Source of the DNA: Fonsecaea monophora
Taxonomy: Eukaryota > Ascomycota > Eurotiomycetes > Chaetothyriales > Herpotrichiellaceae
Direction of reading: 5' to 3'
NCBI RefSeq assembly: GCF_001642475.1
Contig: NW_019173968.1
Span: forward strand, 207,899 to 271,898
Length of the DNA: 64,000 nucleotides
Within the stretch, counting starts at the first letter, position 1, and each line of letters opens with the position of its first letter. A model generated the notes under the pieces. That model did not search any database, was not told where the DNA came from, and saw only the letters and a program-made list of their open reading frames with translations. Below, piece after piece: positions 11,897 through 23,709 of the stretch. The position numbers and the translations under genes were made by a program.

Positions 11897-13015
11897 TTGA
11901 CGGGCAGCGTTCGTGGCGCCGCATCTTGGAGGAGTTGGAAGTATTAACGCAGTTGCACACGGAACCGTGTCACACAATCTGGATGATGGGGTTGCCATCG
12001 AGCGGGAAAAGGGAGACTTTTGAGAAAAATCAGGGCATAGACATTGGTGACATGGTGAATTCGAATCGGCTGGCAATCTGGTATGCAAGAAGAAAACTGC
12101 TATTGACAAGCAGGTTTTAAAGCAGCTACGAAGACGAACGAGAGATGTACCAAGGCAGCATTTACTGCATAGAAGCATGAGTTCAATGATGGTTATGAGA
12201 TTGATCTTTGAATTTGGAGTATTACTTTAAACCAGCTCTGTATGCTAGCACGTGGACGAGGCACGAGTTCTGGATAGAGCAGTTAGAGGGACTGATAAAG
12301 TGGAACAAGCTTAGCACGAGAGCCTAGCCCCGGCGTTTCGCGCTGAGATTACGAGTGCACGGGGGCAGTAGTCCATCAAAGTGCCCAGACAGCACCCAGG
12401 TAGGTGCCCCTAAGTCGATTAACTAGCCCGGAGTGGTTGGCGCGGGGAGTAGGCGAGGGTTCCCAGTGCTTGGGTCAGGAAATCTGTTGAATCGCCAGCC
12501 ATCCCAGTGGCGGTCCGGGCCCGGGTGTCAGGGCCACAGCCTATCACAGCCCCATAGATCCGCCAACTTAATGAATATTGGACGCCGCTGACGATCGTGG
12601 ATGTCCCGAGAACAGGTTCCTGGCCAGATTCCAACCACCTAACCACGATCAGGCAGTGGGCCGGGCTTGCAAAGTGGGATGCAACAACGGCCACCGACGC
12701 CGCCGGCTGCCAATTCCCATCAAGAATTCGATTGCGCCGATCGTCATCACTGCCAAACAGAGCGCATCTGTGCGACTTGGAAATTTTCTGTTCCTTTCAT
12801 TCATTTCGAGAGGCAGACCGTCTGTCGCTCCTCTTGCTATCCGTCTGGGACATCCAAGCAGTTGCAGGTCTCCACGTCCATCGTTGTCATCTCGTTCGTT
12901 TCTCTGCCCGCTGAGAACTGCAGTCCTCACTTCTCTCCAGATCTTCCACCGCGAGTGCTGATCTGCATTCCACCTGTTCCTAGCATACTACACAACTGGA
13001 ACCGCACTCGCAAGG
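11897..13015. other. intergenic region between the SNF2 and GH63 genes
   Basis: About 1.1 kb holding the 3' flank of the SNF2 gene and the promoter of the GH63 gene. It includes an AGGTAGGT motif near 12400. The final 200 bases are rich in C and T, as is common for fungal 5' leaders. No gene was recognised. Confidence 0.4.
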
Positions 13016-16000
13016 ATGGTTGTTGTAGATCACCATGAGTATCTCTGTGAAGAAGAGAAGCGGCTGAAAGAGGACCGCGAGCGCACGAAATATTGGAAGA
13101 AATGGGGTCCTTACGTGGCTGAACGTCAATGGGCCACTGTGCGGGAGGACTACTCGGACAATGGCGACGCCTGGAGTCATTTCTCTCACGATCAAGCCAG
13201 ATCCAGAGCCTATCGTTGGGGTGAAGACGGTATTGCTGGAGTGTCGGATACTCATGGACTACAGAACGTCGCCTTCGCCTTTTGGAATGAGAAGGACGAC
13301 TTTTTGAAGGAGAGGCTCTTCGGCCTGAGCAACCCTCAGGGCAACCATGGTGAAAGTCTCAAGGAGGCGCACTTCCACTTGGACAATGTGCCTACGCATT
13401 GTGAGTCGCGACTGTGGCAAACTCGAGCAACACTCAGCTGACTTCTCCTCAGCATACATGAAATACCTCTACAAGCTCCCCCAGAGACGATTTCCCTACG
13501 AACAGTTGATCCAAGAAAATGCGAAACGTGGTAAGCTTGAGCGCGAGTTCAATATCATCGACTCGGACGCTTTCAAAGACAATCGCTACTTTGACATCTT
13601 TATCGAGACTGCTAAAGAGACGGACGACCCTGAAGAGTTGCTGTTCCGGGTCACTGCGTACAACCGGGGCCCGGAACCTGCTCCTTTGCATATCATCCCT
13701 CACATGTGGTTCCGGAACACATGGTCTTGGGGCCATGAGCCTGAAAAGCTCAAACCCAATATCCGCATGGTGGGACCAATGACTGCGCAATCCAAACACC
13801 ACAAGCTGGGCCATCGCTTCTTCCAGCTGTCTCCATCACCAGGTTGTGGCCCGGATGCTGATGACGTCCATCCACAACTCATGTTCACAGAAAATGACAC
13901 CAATCTTCAAAAGCTCTACGGCGTCAAGAACAAGCAACCGTATGTCAAGGACGCTTTCCACCGGTGGATCGTCGACGAGGAGAAGGGAGCCATAAACCCT
14001 CGCTGCTCGGGCACTAAATGTGCTGCGTGGTATGATTTTGGGCAAGGCGACGGGGTCCCTCCTGGAGAGTGCGCTGTCGTCAGGTTCCGTCTGTCGCGTA
14101 AATACGATGGCTACCTCAACGAAGAGCTTTTGGACGACATCATCGAACAACGACGACAAGAAGCCGACGAATTCTACTACAGAATTAGCCCTCTTCCGAT
14201 GGCAGAGGATTTGAGAAATATCCAGCGCCAGGCTCTTGCCGGCATGCTCTGGTGCAAACAGCACTATTACTTCATCTGGGACCAGTGGGCGAACGGCGAC
14301 CCCAATATGCCACCTCCCCCAGAAAATCGCAAGAATATCCGGAATCAGCATTGGAAGCACATGTACCTCGACGACATTCTTTCGATGCCGGACTCGTGGG
14401 AGTATCCGTTTTTCGCGGCGTGGGACTCGGCTTTCCATTGCATTCCTCTTGCCATGATCGATCCGGAGTTTGCGAAGAAACAACTTGACCTGTTCACTCG
14501 CGAATGGTACATGCACCCCAATGGACAGTTACCGGCCTATGAGTGGAATTTTGGCGATGTCAACCCACCTGTCCACGCATGGTCCGTTTTCCGGACCTTC
14601 AAGATTGAACGAAAGATGTATGGGAGACAGGATCTGGATTTCCTCGAGCGCGTTTTCCAGAAATTACTGCTCAATTTTACCTGGTGGGTCAACCGCAAGG
14701 ATTATGAAGGCAAGAATGTGTTTGAAGGGGGTTTCCTGGGGCTCGACAACATTGGTCTGTTCAACCGCTCTGAGCCTTTGCCGACAGGCGGAGTTCTGGA
14801 GCAAGCCGACAGCACAGGGTGGATGGCATTCTACTGCCTCTGCATGTTGAATATCGCACTGGAACTTGCCAAGCACAGACGAACGTACGAGGACATTGCA
14901 TCGAAATTCTTTGAACACTTTCTTCTGATCTCAGACGCCATGAGCTTCCGGGCCGGAGGCACAGACCAGAGTCTGTGGAACGAGGAGGACGGGTTCTACT
15001 ACGACGCCATATCTTGGGGTGGACCATGGACCCAGCAAATGCGTGTACGGTCTCTCGTAGGCCTCATCCCTCTGTACGCTGTCCTGACCTTGGAACCGGA
15101 GCTGATCAACAAGTTCCCCAATTTCAAGCGGAGGATGGACTGGTTCATTGAGAACCGCCATGACGTTGCGGAGCGCAACATTGCCTCGATGCGCAAAAGA
15201 GGCAAAGATGAGCGTCTCCTCTTATCTCTGGTTAGCAAGGAGCGGCTAGAGAAGATCTTGAAGAGGATGCTCGACGAGACAGAGTTCCTCTCTGAGCATG
15301 GGATCCGCAGCTTGTCCAAGTACCACAAAGACCACCCCGTGAGCATGGATGTTAACGGCCAACAATTCAAGGTCAGTTACGTACCGGGTGACTCTGATTC
15401 TGGCCTCTTTGGTGGCAACTCCAACTGGCGCGGTCCAATTTGGATCGCGGTGAATTTCCTGCTCGTCGAGTCTCTGTTGCGGTTCTACATGTTCTATGGC
15501 ACCTCCCTCCAGATTGAGTGCCCGACTGGCTCGGGCGAATACATGCATCTCGGTCACGTGGCCGAGGAGATCCAACATCGGCTTCAGCATCTCATGGTGC
15601 GTGACAGTGAAGGCCGTCGCGCCATTAATGCGGGCAACGACACGCTCGATTTCGACCCGCACTGGAAGGACTACCTTTGGTTCTTTGAGTTCTTCGACGG
15701 TGATAGTGGACGTGGTCTTGGTGCGAGCCATCAATGCGGGTGGACTGGGCTCATGGCAAAGATGATTCACGACACAGGGATCAACTGTCGTCTACCGCAG
15801 ACTCCTCGTACACCTTCGACTGCCGCGGCACACTACTTTGATGACGTTCTTTCAAGTGGGCTTAGCCGGAAAGGTACCTTTGTTGGCACACCCAATCCGA
15901 TGCGGCGTTCTTCGACTTCGCGCTCGATTGGCAACCGCAGCTCCTTTGTCTCTGTCACCAACGGCGACCACTCGAGTAGAGGCAACGCGACACCGGCTGT

Positions 16001-16220
16001 TATCCATGATGTGGACAGTCCGACTTCGTATTTTGAAGGCGCCGAACCCGCGGTGACGGATTCGGATGCGTGGGGGAAAGAGGACAAACTGGAGAAAGAG
16101 CGGCGAAAGAGCATTGCGGACAGTCATTACGATAGATACGTCAATGAGCAGTTGACCAAGATTAAAACGGACGAGAGCACGGCAGTGTATGAGGATGAGT
16201 TTGAGGCTCAGCTTGATTAG
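13016..16220 (+). CDS. GH63-type glycoside hydrolase, mannosylglycerate-hydrolase-like
   Basis: Two exons, 13016-13400 and 13453-16220, give 1050 residues. The 52-nt intron (GTGAGT...CAG) restores the conserved block DNVPTHSYMKYLYK. The N-terminal part is a beta-rich domain with QNVAFAFWN and VTAYNRGPEPAPLHIIPHMWFRN. The (alpha/alpha)6 barrel has WDSAFHCIPLAMIDP and AYEWNFGDVNPPVHAW, where the Asp is a candidate general acid, and the late signature NSNWRGPIWIAVNFL (about residue 785). These are hallmarks of clan GH-G/GH63 relatives such as bacterial mannosylglycerate hydrolases, which cleave compatible solutes rather than N-glycans. There is no signal peptide or N-terminal anchor, which argues against ER glucosidase I and for a cytosolic enzyme. 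The last 130 residues are serine-rich and probably disordered. The exact substrate is not known. Confidence 0.85.
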
Positions 16221-16510
16221 TTGAGTTTGACAGTGAGGGTTTATGGGTGGAATTCAGTGGCGCCAAAGACCATAAGATGCTGCATGAGAAAATAATAGAG
16301 GCAGGCTGGCATATGCGCTGTATACTAGATGTCTTGGGCCTGTGGGCTTTTGTTGTTGGAGCATGGATACAGCATGGATACAGCATGGCTAGAGCGTCTT
16401 GTACATTCATTACGTGCATCTGAGCAGGCATTTGTGGGTAAATATATAAAACGTCAATCCGGGTTACTCGTTGCTTCTTCTCGATATCATTCCCGAGTAT
16501 ATATACTCGT

Positions 16511-16603
<93 letters not shown>

Positions 16604-16609
16604 AGAGAG
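16511..16609 (+). repeat. compound microsatellite (AC)7(AG)22(TG)15(AG)5
   Basis: An uninterrupted run of dinucleotides: AC at 16511-16524, AG at 16525-16568, TG at 16569-16598 and AG again at 16600-16609. The AC and TG blocks are reverse complements, so the array could fold into a hairpin with the AG run as loop. The AG run is a pure purine tract able to form triplex DNA. It lies between two converging genes. Confidence 0.95.
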
Positions 16610-16615
16610 TGAGGT

Positions 16616-16638
16616 AGCTCAGCTCAGCTCAGCTCAGC
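16616..16638 (+). repeat. short AGCTC pentamer array
   Basis: Four perfect copies of AGCTC and a partial fifth, directly after the dinucleotide array. About 50 bases further on, ATGCA/CAATG units repeat at 16687-16705. Confidence 0.9.
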
Positions 16639-16889
16639 CTCATGCACGTGAATAGATCATCCCAGGTAGGTAGTAGGTACCGTGTACAATGCAATGCAAT
16701 GCAATCAATGTAAAGTAGGAATATGTACATAAACTGACATGGGCCATTCTCAACGCTGTTATCGGATTCATTCATCTATTACTTGGTTAGTTGGCTACTC
16801 GGTACGTAAATTTCCTTGTCTGATCCTGGATCCTGGTCTGTTGTCCTTTGGCTCGTAAATCCGTCTCGCACCATATACCATATCCCAAT

Positions 16890-19344
16890 TTAAGATACGT
16901 GTCCTCCACCACCGCCTCCCCCTCCCCCTACGCCGCCGTCTCCAGCCAAAGACAAAGACATGGATAGTGGGACATGGACGTGGACACCGTGCCGAGCGGC
17001 TGGATCTGGATCTGGATGCACGGGGTTTTCTTCCGAGGATCGTCTCTCTTCGGGCGACAAGGTCGTACTGGCAGTGGTGATAGTAGTCGCGTGACTGTCA
17101 CAGACGGGGGTGTCGACTCGGTTGATGAACGCTGGAGAGGTGGTCGAGGTGGTCGAGGTGGAAGAAACCTCGCCAACAGTAGCGCGGGGGAGGGAGATCT
17201 TTTCAAAGACCCGGTTTCCTATACTAGTGCCGGTGCCTGTACCCGTGCCAGAGTCGACGAGGATGACTCGACTGTGATGATCGTGCTTGAGGGCGTGGTC
17301 GCGAGCGTGAGTATGGGTGGAGTAGTACTCGGCAAAGACGCTCTCAATGCCCGTGTTGCTGGGTCCCTTGTGGCCGCAGCACGGTCGCCCTGCGCCGCCG
17401 CGGTCGGGTTCCAGCAGGGCAGCGACCAGGCCGGCCACGCTGAGGCGGGCCTGCATGTTGCGCGTCTTCCTGGGCTGGCTCGCCAGGGCGACCCCGGCGA
17501 GACAAATTCCGAGCAGCGCGTAGAGCAGGTTCGCGACGATGAGGCTGAAGAAGGGGGCCTTGGGGAGCCGCGCGACCAGGCGGGTCTGCCGCGTCTGCTC
17601 GGCGCCGTTGAGCCTCTCGGCCGTGATGCCGGCGATCATGCTCAGCGCAGACCGGCTGAACTGCTGGGAAAAGTAGTCGGCAAAGGCCTGGGACGTGTTG
17701 ACCTGCTGGGCGCCGCTGAAAAAGGCCGACTCGAGCGAGTTCTGGACGAGCGCCCGACTCTGCAACAGTGTCCAGCCCACGTTGTTGGACAAGGTCTCGT
17801 TGGCGGCCGTGTAGTTCCCGTCCACGACGGTGCCGCCGTCGATGGAGGCGTACTCCAACTCGTAGACGGTCGAGGTACACTCAAAGATGAAGGCGTAGTT
17901 GTATTGCTCGTCGTCCTCGACGGCTTGGGGGTCCTTGGATAGAGCGTCGGAAGTGGCCACTCGACCACCAACGGCGAAGAAGAATGGATTCGGAGTCGCC
18001 ATCTGCTGATCCGGGGTGCCAATGGGGTCCTCGAACCCTCGCTGCCGGAACATCTGGAGGAAGAAGCCGATGTTGCTGCTTGTCCCGGACGAGCTGCCAT
18101 TACTCGACGTGAAGGTCGACCCGGTGTTGTTGTTGAGGTCACCGTAGAGATTGGAACTGCAGTTGTACGTCATTCCGAGCGCCATCTGCACCAGTCCCAG
18201 AGGACAGCCGTTCTCAAAGGGGCAATACTGGATCTGCTGGAGCTGACACGCCTCGCTGGCCGGAGAACACGTGGTGCTCATGGCGTAGGTGCGCGCCCGA
18301 TAATCGAGATTGGGATCGCGCTGTGCAGAGGTCAGAAAGGCGAAATGCTTGTCGTCGATGGTTCTGGCCAATACGGTATTGACCGTGGACAGATTCATCG
18401 AGGTCCGCGTCGCCTCGGAAGCGCTGTCAAAGTGAATCGACCCCGGCAGTTGCAGGCCGCCGATACATTGGTTGATGTCCCCGGGCGTCCAAGTTTGGTT
18501 GTAGCAGAGGGGGATGAGGCCACGTCCGTAGCTTGCGACAGGCGTAGATGCGGGCGGTGAGAGGGTGTCCAGGTTCACCGTGGTCGTTGTGACATGAAGC
18601 CACGTATCGACCCCGACGATGGCGATGCTGTCCGTTCATGTTAGCCAGCGCGCACACGTCTTGGTTTGTTAACATAGTAACCTACCTCAACAGAGTTGCT
18701 GCCCACAGACCCGCGACGGCCATCCACAATAGTCTGATCTGTTTGTTTCGCCCTTTCCAGAAACAATACTGTATCCAGGACCACAACGGCCCGAAGCCTC
18801 CTTCAAGCAGACCTATGATCAACTTGAGCTGATAGACCGTTGGGAGAGATTCGACCTGTCCCAAGTTTGATCTCCTCATATACTCCTTCGCAAGCGGGTA
18901 GGAGATCAGGACCATGACAAACGCAGACGTCAGTGACGTGGCAGTACTTGTCCAGGACGAAACCGTAGCTAGTCGTGTGGCACTGTAATCAACGTAGTAT
19001 GCTGAGGTGTCCCGGATGGACGCAATTCCAAGCAAGTTCTCAAAGGCCTCAGGCGTGTTGGAAACCTCATAGCGATAGACCAGGTAGACGAAGATGGCTG
19101 TCAATACAAGCATGGGAAGGCTGACGAATGTAAGGGCCCATATGATGTCGGAAATCGCTCCTTCGACTCTGTGTACAGGCCTGTCCGATGGTCGCGTCTT
19201 TGCATCCTGAGCCTGTGCGTGATGAGACTCTCGCCATCGTTCAGTACCCTCCTTCAAACGATTCTGATGTTCTTGGTCTTGTGTAGTCTGGGAGTCACCC
19301 TCCTGGCTTTGTCGTAGCAGTGGCGCCGAGACTTGGGATGCCAT
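16890..19344 (-). CDS. large fungal multi-pass membrane glycoprotein of unknown function
   Basis: Two exons, 19344-18686 and 18627-16890, give 798 residues. The 58-nt intron begins GTAGGT and ends CAG. The N-terminal 65 residues are polar. Hydrophobic segments follow near 67-92, 128-146, about 172-190 and about 200-225 (WMAVAGLWAATLL then SIAIVGV across the splice). A loop of about 320 residues carries roughly eight N-glycosylation sequons (for example NQT, NLS, NCS, NYT, NTS) and several cysteines, so it is probably extracellular or lumenal. A last membrane segment (FFSLIVANLLYALLGICLAGVALA) leads to a cytosolic tail ending in a glycine run. I know this layout from uncharacterised Pezizomycotina proteins but cannot name a function. 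The start is the first ATG; the codon-frame upstream begins only at a TTG. Confidence 0.8.
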
Positions 19345-20455
19345 AATGGAGTGGAATGCTTTCACCAATGGGGTCGCCAATTTCCTGCCTCGAATTCAGG
19401 CCTCGCGCATCGCAGAAGAAGAGGAAGCAAATAGCTATTACTTGTGAGCCAGTCGCCCGTTGATCAAGGTTGAAACATCGATAAATGAATGTTGAGGTCA
19501 TTATGTAGCGTAGGGATGCTCGAGGCATCGAGGTAGCCTGGACGTCGGACAGGGGACTTCTGATAGCTACTCGTAGGCTGAAGTTGCAGCTAGGAGCATA
19601 GCCAGCCCTAGCTGCTGCGAGCAGGCTGTGTCGACAAATCCTTGAAGCGTCGTGCATCGTCTGGCTAGCCAAGGGTTTCACCAATGGCTCTGTCCCCAGG
19701 CACGGATGATCTGTTACACCAACTCTTGCCGGCCGTAACCTCGCCAAACAGCTCGGCCTGGATGTGACCCCTGCTTAAATGGCGATCAGGCAGCCCGAGG
19801 GCGAGGGGGCCAAATCTGCTTGGCTGCGAACTAGTACAAGGTACACATCGTCGGCTGTCCAATGGGTTTGATGGCCTTGTGATTCTCCAGTGGAAAGGTT
19901 CGTGTGCTGGTCGATACTCTCTGCGGAGGCCAGAAGAGAACTGGTCATGTTCGTTTCTCAAATCATTGACGGCGATATGGAATTGGCCTCGGGATACATC
20001 CGCCGATACAGGGTTTGACGAGGCTGCGCTATCCTCGCATTTTCTGAGTTACTCGTGGAGGCCTCTCTTCTCCGTCTGGCATACTTGAGGCTGAGGTCTC
20101 TTAGTCAATATGTCAATCGCCTCACCAGTGGTGCCTAACGTAAGGAAGGGAGGGTGGGATGGCGTCAGTGAGAAAAATTGAGAAGTTGAGCAGCGAAGCC
20201 AAATCCTCGGCCCGGTCTGCATATGGGTACGCTGCGGCAGATCCCTAGATACATCAGAAATTGAGAGATGTTCAATGTAGTCAGGACGAAAGAACTGGAT
20301 TGGTTATATACATGACCGCCGCTACTGCCTGTCTAGTGTTTTCCATTCTCACCCTCGAGGTCCTATTGTCATCAACCCCCAAGGGTGCTCTTTTCACCAG
20401 TCACACCCTTGACTTTGTTTCACATTTCCCAAAATTCCATGCATGGAGGATGGTC
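19345..20455. other. intergenic region between two minus-strand genes
   Basis: About 1.1 kb containing the promoter of the membrane protein and the 3' flank of the OSCP gene. No open frame or motif stands out. Confidence 0.4.
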
Positions 20456-21364
20456 TTACACAGTCTCGTTGAGGAGCTTGTTCAGTCGGGAAATCTTGCT
20501 GGACACGCTCAGGTCAATGGTTCGCTCGCCAATCTCGACCACGAGTCCGCCGAGGATATCTGGGTTGACTTTTGTGACCACCTTCAGCTTCTTGCCTTGG
20601 CTGTATTCGGATTTCGCAATAGCGGCTTCGAGACGGCGAAGGAGTTTGTCATCGAGTTTCTGTCAGCCAACAAAGTTAGTTCCGGACGGCATTTTGGGGT
20701 CTGGGCATTGCCATGATATATGAATGCAGTGCGTGTACGTACCGAGGCGCTGGTCACAATCAATTCCATCTCTCCTCTTGCTGCACTCATCAGGGTGCCA
20801 AACTTCTCACAGACGCCCTCGAGCAAGCTCAGCCGGTTGTTCTCTGCGAGAGTTTGCAGGAAGTTCTTGACGGTGTTGGATTTATCGGAGGCCCCGGTGT
20901 GCTTTTCCAGTTCCGCAATAATCTGTGACTTGTCGGTATCGGAGAGGGTGGGAGCGGCGAGAATTTGGGGAAGTTTGGCGTCGGATTTGAAGATCTGTTC
21001 CAGACTGCTGAGAGCCTTGGCTGTTGGCTCTAAAGAGCCTTGTTTAGCAGCCGCCGTATACTGTTAAGAATAGGAGTGTCAGCTTAAAATTCCCTCAACA
21101 AGACGTTCCTGAATTGCTGATCCTTTGGCCTGTATCGAAACCGTGATTCTCAACAGCTGTGCCCAGATACAGAGTCCGTCTTTTGCTTGGAAAATGTTCA
21201 ACCGATCATACCAGAGCACTCGCATAAGTCCCGTCGAGTCCAAACAAGGGCACTGGGGGTTTCGTGTCTGCGGCGGCCGGAGCTGCGTATGTTCGGACAG
21301 CTGTTCTGGGGACTGTGCGACGGGCAGCGGCGAAAGCTGGCCGCATCAGCTTGGAGGCCATCAT
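20456..21364 (-). CDS. ATP5: mitochondrial F1Fo-ATP synthase subunit 5 (OSCP)
   Basis: Three exons: 21364-21212, 21060-20743 and 20659-20456, giving 224 residues, the usual OSCP length. Both introns (151 and 83 nt) are phase 0, with GTATGA...CAG and GTACGT...CAG borders. Exon 1 encodes an arginine-rich, acid-free presequence (about residues 1-26) fitting mitochondrial import. The join gives GTYASALYTAAAK, the conserved OSCP N-terminal helix. The C-terminus carries the family signature LGGLVVEIGERTIDLSVSSK. The protein caps the F1 head and links it to the peripheral stalk on the matrix side, so that rotation drives ATP synthesis. Two ATGs sit in tandem at the start; the first (21364) is used here. 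Nothing is missing or unusual. Confidence 0.95.
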
Positions 21365-21797
21365 CTTGCCGGCGGGAGGGACGATGCAAAGTTGTTAACC
21401 TGCAAAGGAACGGACAGAAGTCGAAGAGCGGAGAGTGAGGGCGAGCTCAGTGGACTTGCTGGAGCTTTTGGATTGAGTCGATGAGGTTTGCAAAGGAAGC
21501 TCGTCAATCGCTGTATGGCACTAGTCCTAATGGGGAAACGAGGGACTGGGCAAGATTATCCTCAATATCAATATCATTCAACCACTGCCTCTTCAACATT
21601 CATCTTATGAATGCATTTACCCCCAGAAAAGAGATGTTTTCATTCAAGCAGTCTATTTCCCATAGGTGATGGCCTGAATCCAACCCCCGAACGCCTCAAC
21701 GCTACCACGCCAACGCTCGAAACACCGAGCACGATCATTTCGTGATGAGTCCATCTCAATTTTGCAGCTATGGAGCGATTGCAAGGCACTCGCAGCT
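21365..21797. other. intergenic region, OSCP promoter
   Basis: A gap of 433 bp between the OSCP start and the UPF0643 stop, with both genes on the minus strand. It therefore holds the OSCP promoter. No discrete motif was recognised. Confidence 0.4.
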
Positions 21798-22552
21798 TCA
21801 AACATACGGTGCAAACTCCCAGCTTGCCACATCGTCTTCAATCGTGAAGCGCAGTCCCTTGACATCGATTTCTTCATACATGCTGGAAATGGCAGCTCGA
21901 GCTTGTTTGTGCCATGGCCCTCGGCCACCATTGACTGCATCATCCTTATTGCGCCAAAAACCTAGAGACCGATTAGCCGCGTCTAATTTAGGAATCGTCG
22001 TGTCGACTCACAGGTGGCCAGATTTCTCCTATCATTGTCAGGAACCCCGTACCAATACTTGAGAAGCCCTCCACTTTGTGTAGCTTCGATGTGGGATTCT
22101 TTGTCCAGTTTGAACAAGAGATCCACGTCAATATTTTTCTTGAGTCTCGACCGGAATTCAACCACGTAGAACTCTTGACGCGTCCACCTGTACCCCTCCT
22201 TGGCAGCCAGTGACTTTAGTGTTTCCATGAGACTGGTCCAATCCAAAGCGTCTTCGTAGGAGACCGTGGCATATTTCCCTGACGCTGGCTCTAGTTGTGT
22301 CGCTGCAAGAGCAAGAAGGCGATTTGGAGTGTCGACACTGTCCAAATCCAGAAGATGTTCTTGCTCAAGGTATGGCGACACTGTTAGCCAGCGTGTGGAT
22401 TCTGGGTTGAGATGGGCCTCTGCTGGACTGTGCTGTTCAACAGTGACTTGAGCAGGGTGTCCTTGACTCTTAGTCAAAACATGGGCGTCGTGCGCGCCTA
22501 GATTGATGTCCTCGTTTCCCCCTGTTTTTGGTCCGGGCTGGGTGGCTGCCAT
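21798..22552 (-). CDS. UPF0643 family protein
   Basis: Two exons, 22552-22012 and 21961-21798, give 234 residues. The 50-nt intron (GTGAGT...CTAG) joins NLATC to FWRNKDDAVNGGRGPWHKQ, restoring the RNLATC-WR...GP-H-KA block of the family. The central part has FYVVEFRSRLKKNIDVDLLFKLDKESHIEA and GGLLKYWYGVPD. UPF0643 proteins are conserved in yeasts and filamentous fungi (S. pombe has one) and have no established activity. The N-terminal 60 residues are polar and weakly conserved. There is no signal peptide. The ATG at 22552 is the first in frame; the open frame extends a little further only through a TTG. Confidence 0.85.
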
Positions 22553-23709
22553 TTGGTGATGGATCAAAACTCCCTTCGCCAACGTGCGAATGTCGTTGAC
22601 GAGAACAAGAATATCGTGATAATTGCTGCCGTGTAAGATGAATCAACGTAGGAAAGGGTTTTTCTAGAAAAAATGAGTGGAATGCCCGAACGTTGTCCTG
22701 GGGTTGGAATTGTGTGCAATGCGGAACTGATCACGCAATTGAGGCTTATGGCAGAGGAAGGAACCACCACCGTGTAGTGAGTGTAGAGTCAAAAGAAACA
22801 GAGCAGGAACACAACGGATGAGTATATGGCGGTCAGAGGGGCCAGGAAAAGGCCATTGACTTAGTAGAGGCCATCTGCAGGAGGATGCACTCTGCCGCAG
22901 GACTCCAGCGGCGGTTCTGGCTGACTTCCACGTGTACAGCGCATTGCCGTGTCCTGCCGCAAGTCTCAGAGTCCTTGGACAGCATCTTTGTTTGCCCACG
23001 TATCTGGAAAAGCATGGAATGACAAACAGCACGCATGGAGGCGCCAAAACACTGTGCCGACAACAGGCACGACTGGACTGCCAGAGGAAACTGTCATTTT
23101 GTTTCCTAATCGAGGCAAAAAATCACGGGGTCGTCGAGTTTGATCAGAGCTTTGCTGATAGCGGAATGGTGGCCAGGTAGCCTGCGATTTGGCTTGTTGG
23201 TGATAGTCCACGAGACAGATAAAGAGAAGACTGATAGCGTCCGTCGATATCGAAGGGGGAGTTTATCCATTATATACCGAGCAAGACCGAGTATGGGGTG
23301 GTGATGCCGTGATCATGCCTATCTTAGGCTGGAGTTTGTAGCCGTTGGCAGGGGTCGCCACAGGTCGCTAATCATCCACGCCATCCCACCCAAATCAGGA
23401 GCTGAGGACCCTAAGGAGTAGGTGCCTATCTCTTTAGCAAGGTGCGGCAGTTGAATGTAGTCTACCCCACGATGCAGAGGATGAGGGGTGATTGGTGGGT
23501 GCCAGTGGCGCCAGGAGGAAGTGGAATCTGTTGCTGGTTGTTGGCGTTGGAGACGCAGTTTAGATTTTGCAGGGCGGGCGAAGGTGGAAAAAATGTCACC
23601 GACAAATTCAATCGCCCTCACCCACCTCATCTTTCTCTCACCACCAAACCACCAACTCACAAGTGCCTAACTCTACTTCCTCTCAAATCCCCCTCATCAA
23701 TCCGACATC
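22553..23709. other. divergent promoter region, UPF0643 gene and SAH1
   Basis: About 1.16 kb between two divergent start codons. The open frames here are short and lack features. The pyrimidine-rich SAH1 leader is listed separately. Confidence 0.45.
23612..23709 (+). promoter_or_regulatory. C/T/A-rich leader immediately upstream of SAH1
   Basis: The last 100 bases before the SAH1 start are nearly free of G on the coding strand, with repeats of CCACC, CTCAC and TCTCTC. Such leaders are typical of highly expressed filamentous-fungal genes and usually mark the transcription start and 5' UTR. The limits are approximate. Confidence 0.4.

Larger units (their letters stand above)
16221..16889. other. 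tail-to-tail intergenic region with microsatellites
   Basis: A gap of 669 bp between convergent genes, so it holds two 3' ends. It contains a 14-nt direct repeat (GCATGGATACAGCATGGATACAGCATGG, near 16362-16388, given here as three GCATGG units 12 nt apart) and the arrays listed separately. Confidence 0.5.

Noticed and set aside
16974..17942. 322-residue plus-strand open frame
   Set aside because: It is the antisense shadow of the GC-rich second exon of the membrane-protein gene; the minus-strand reading has membrane segments and sequons.
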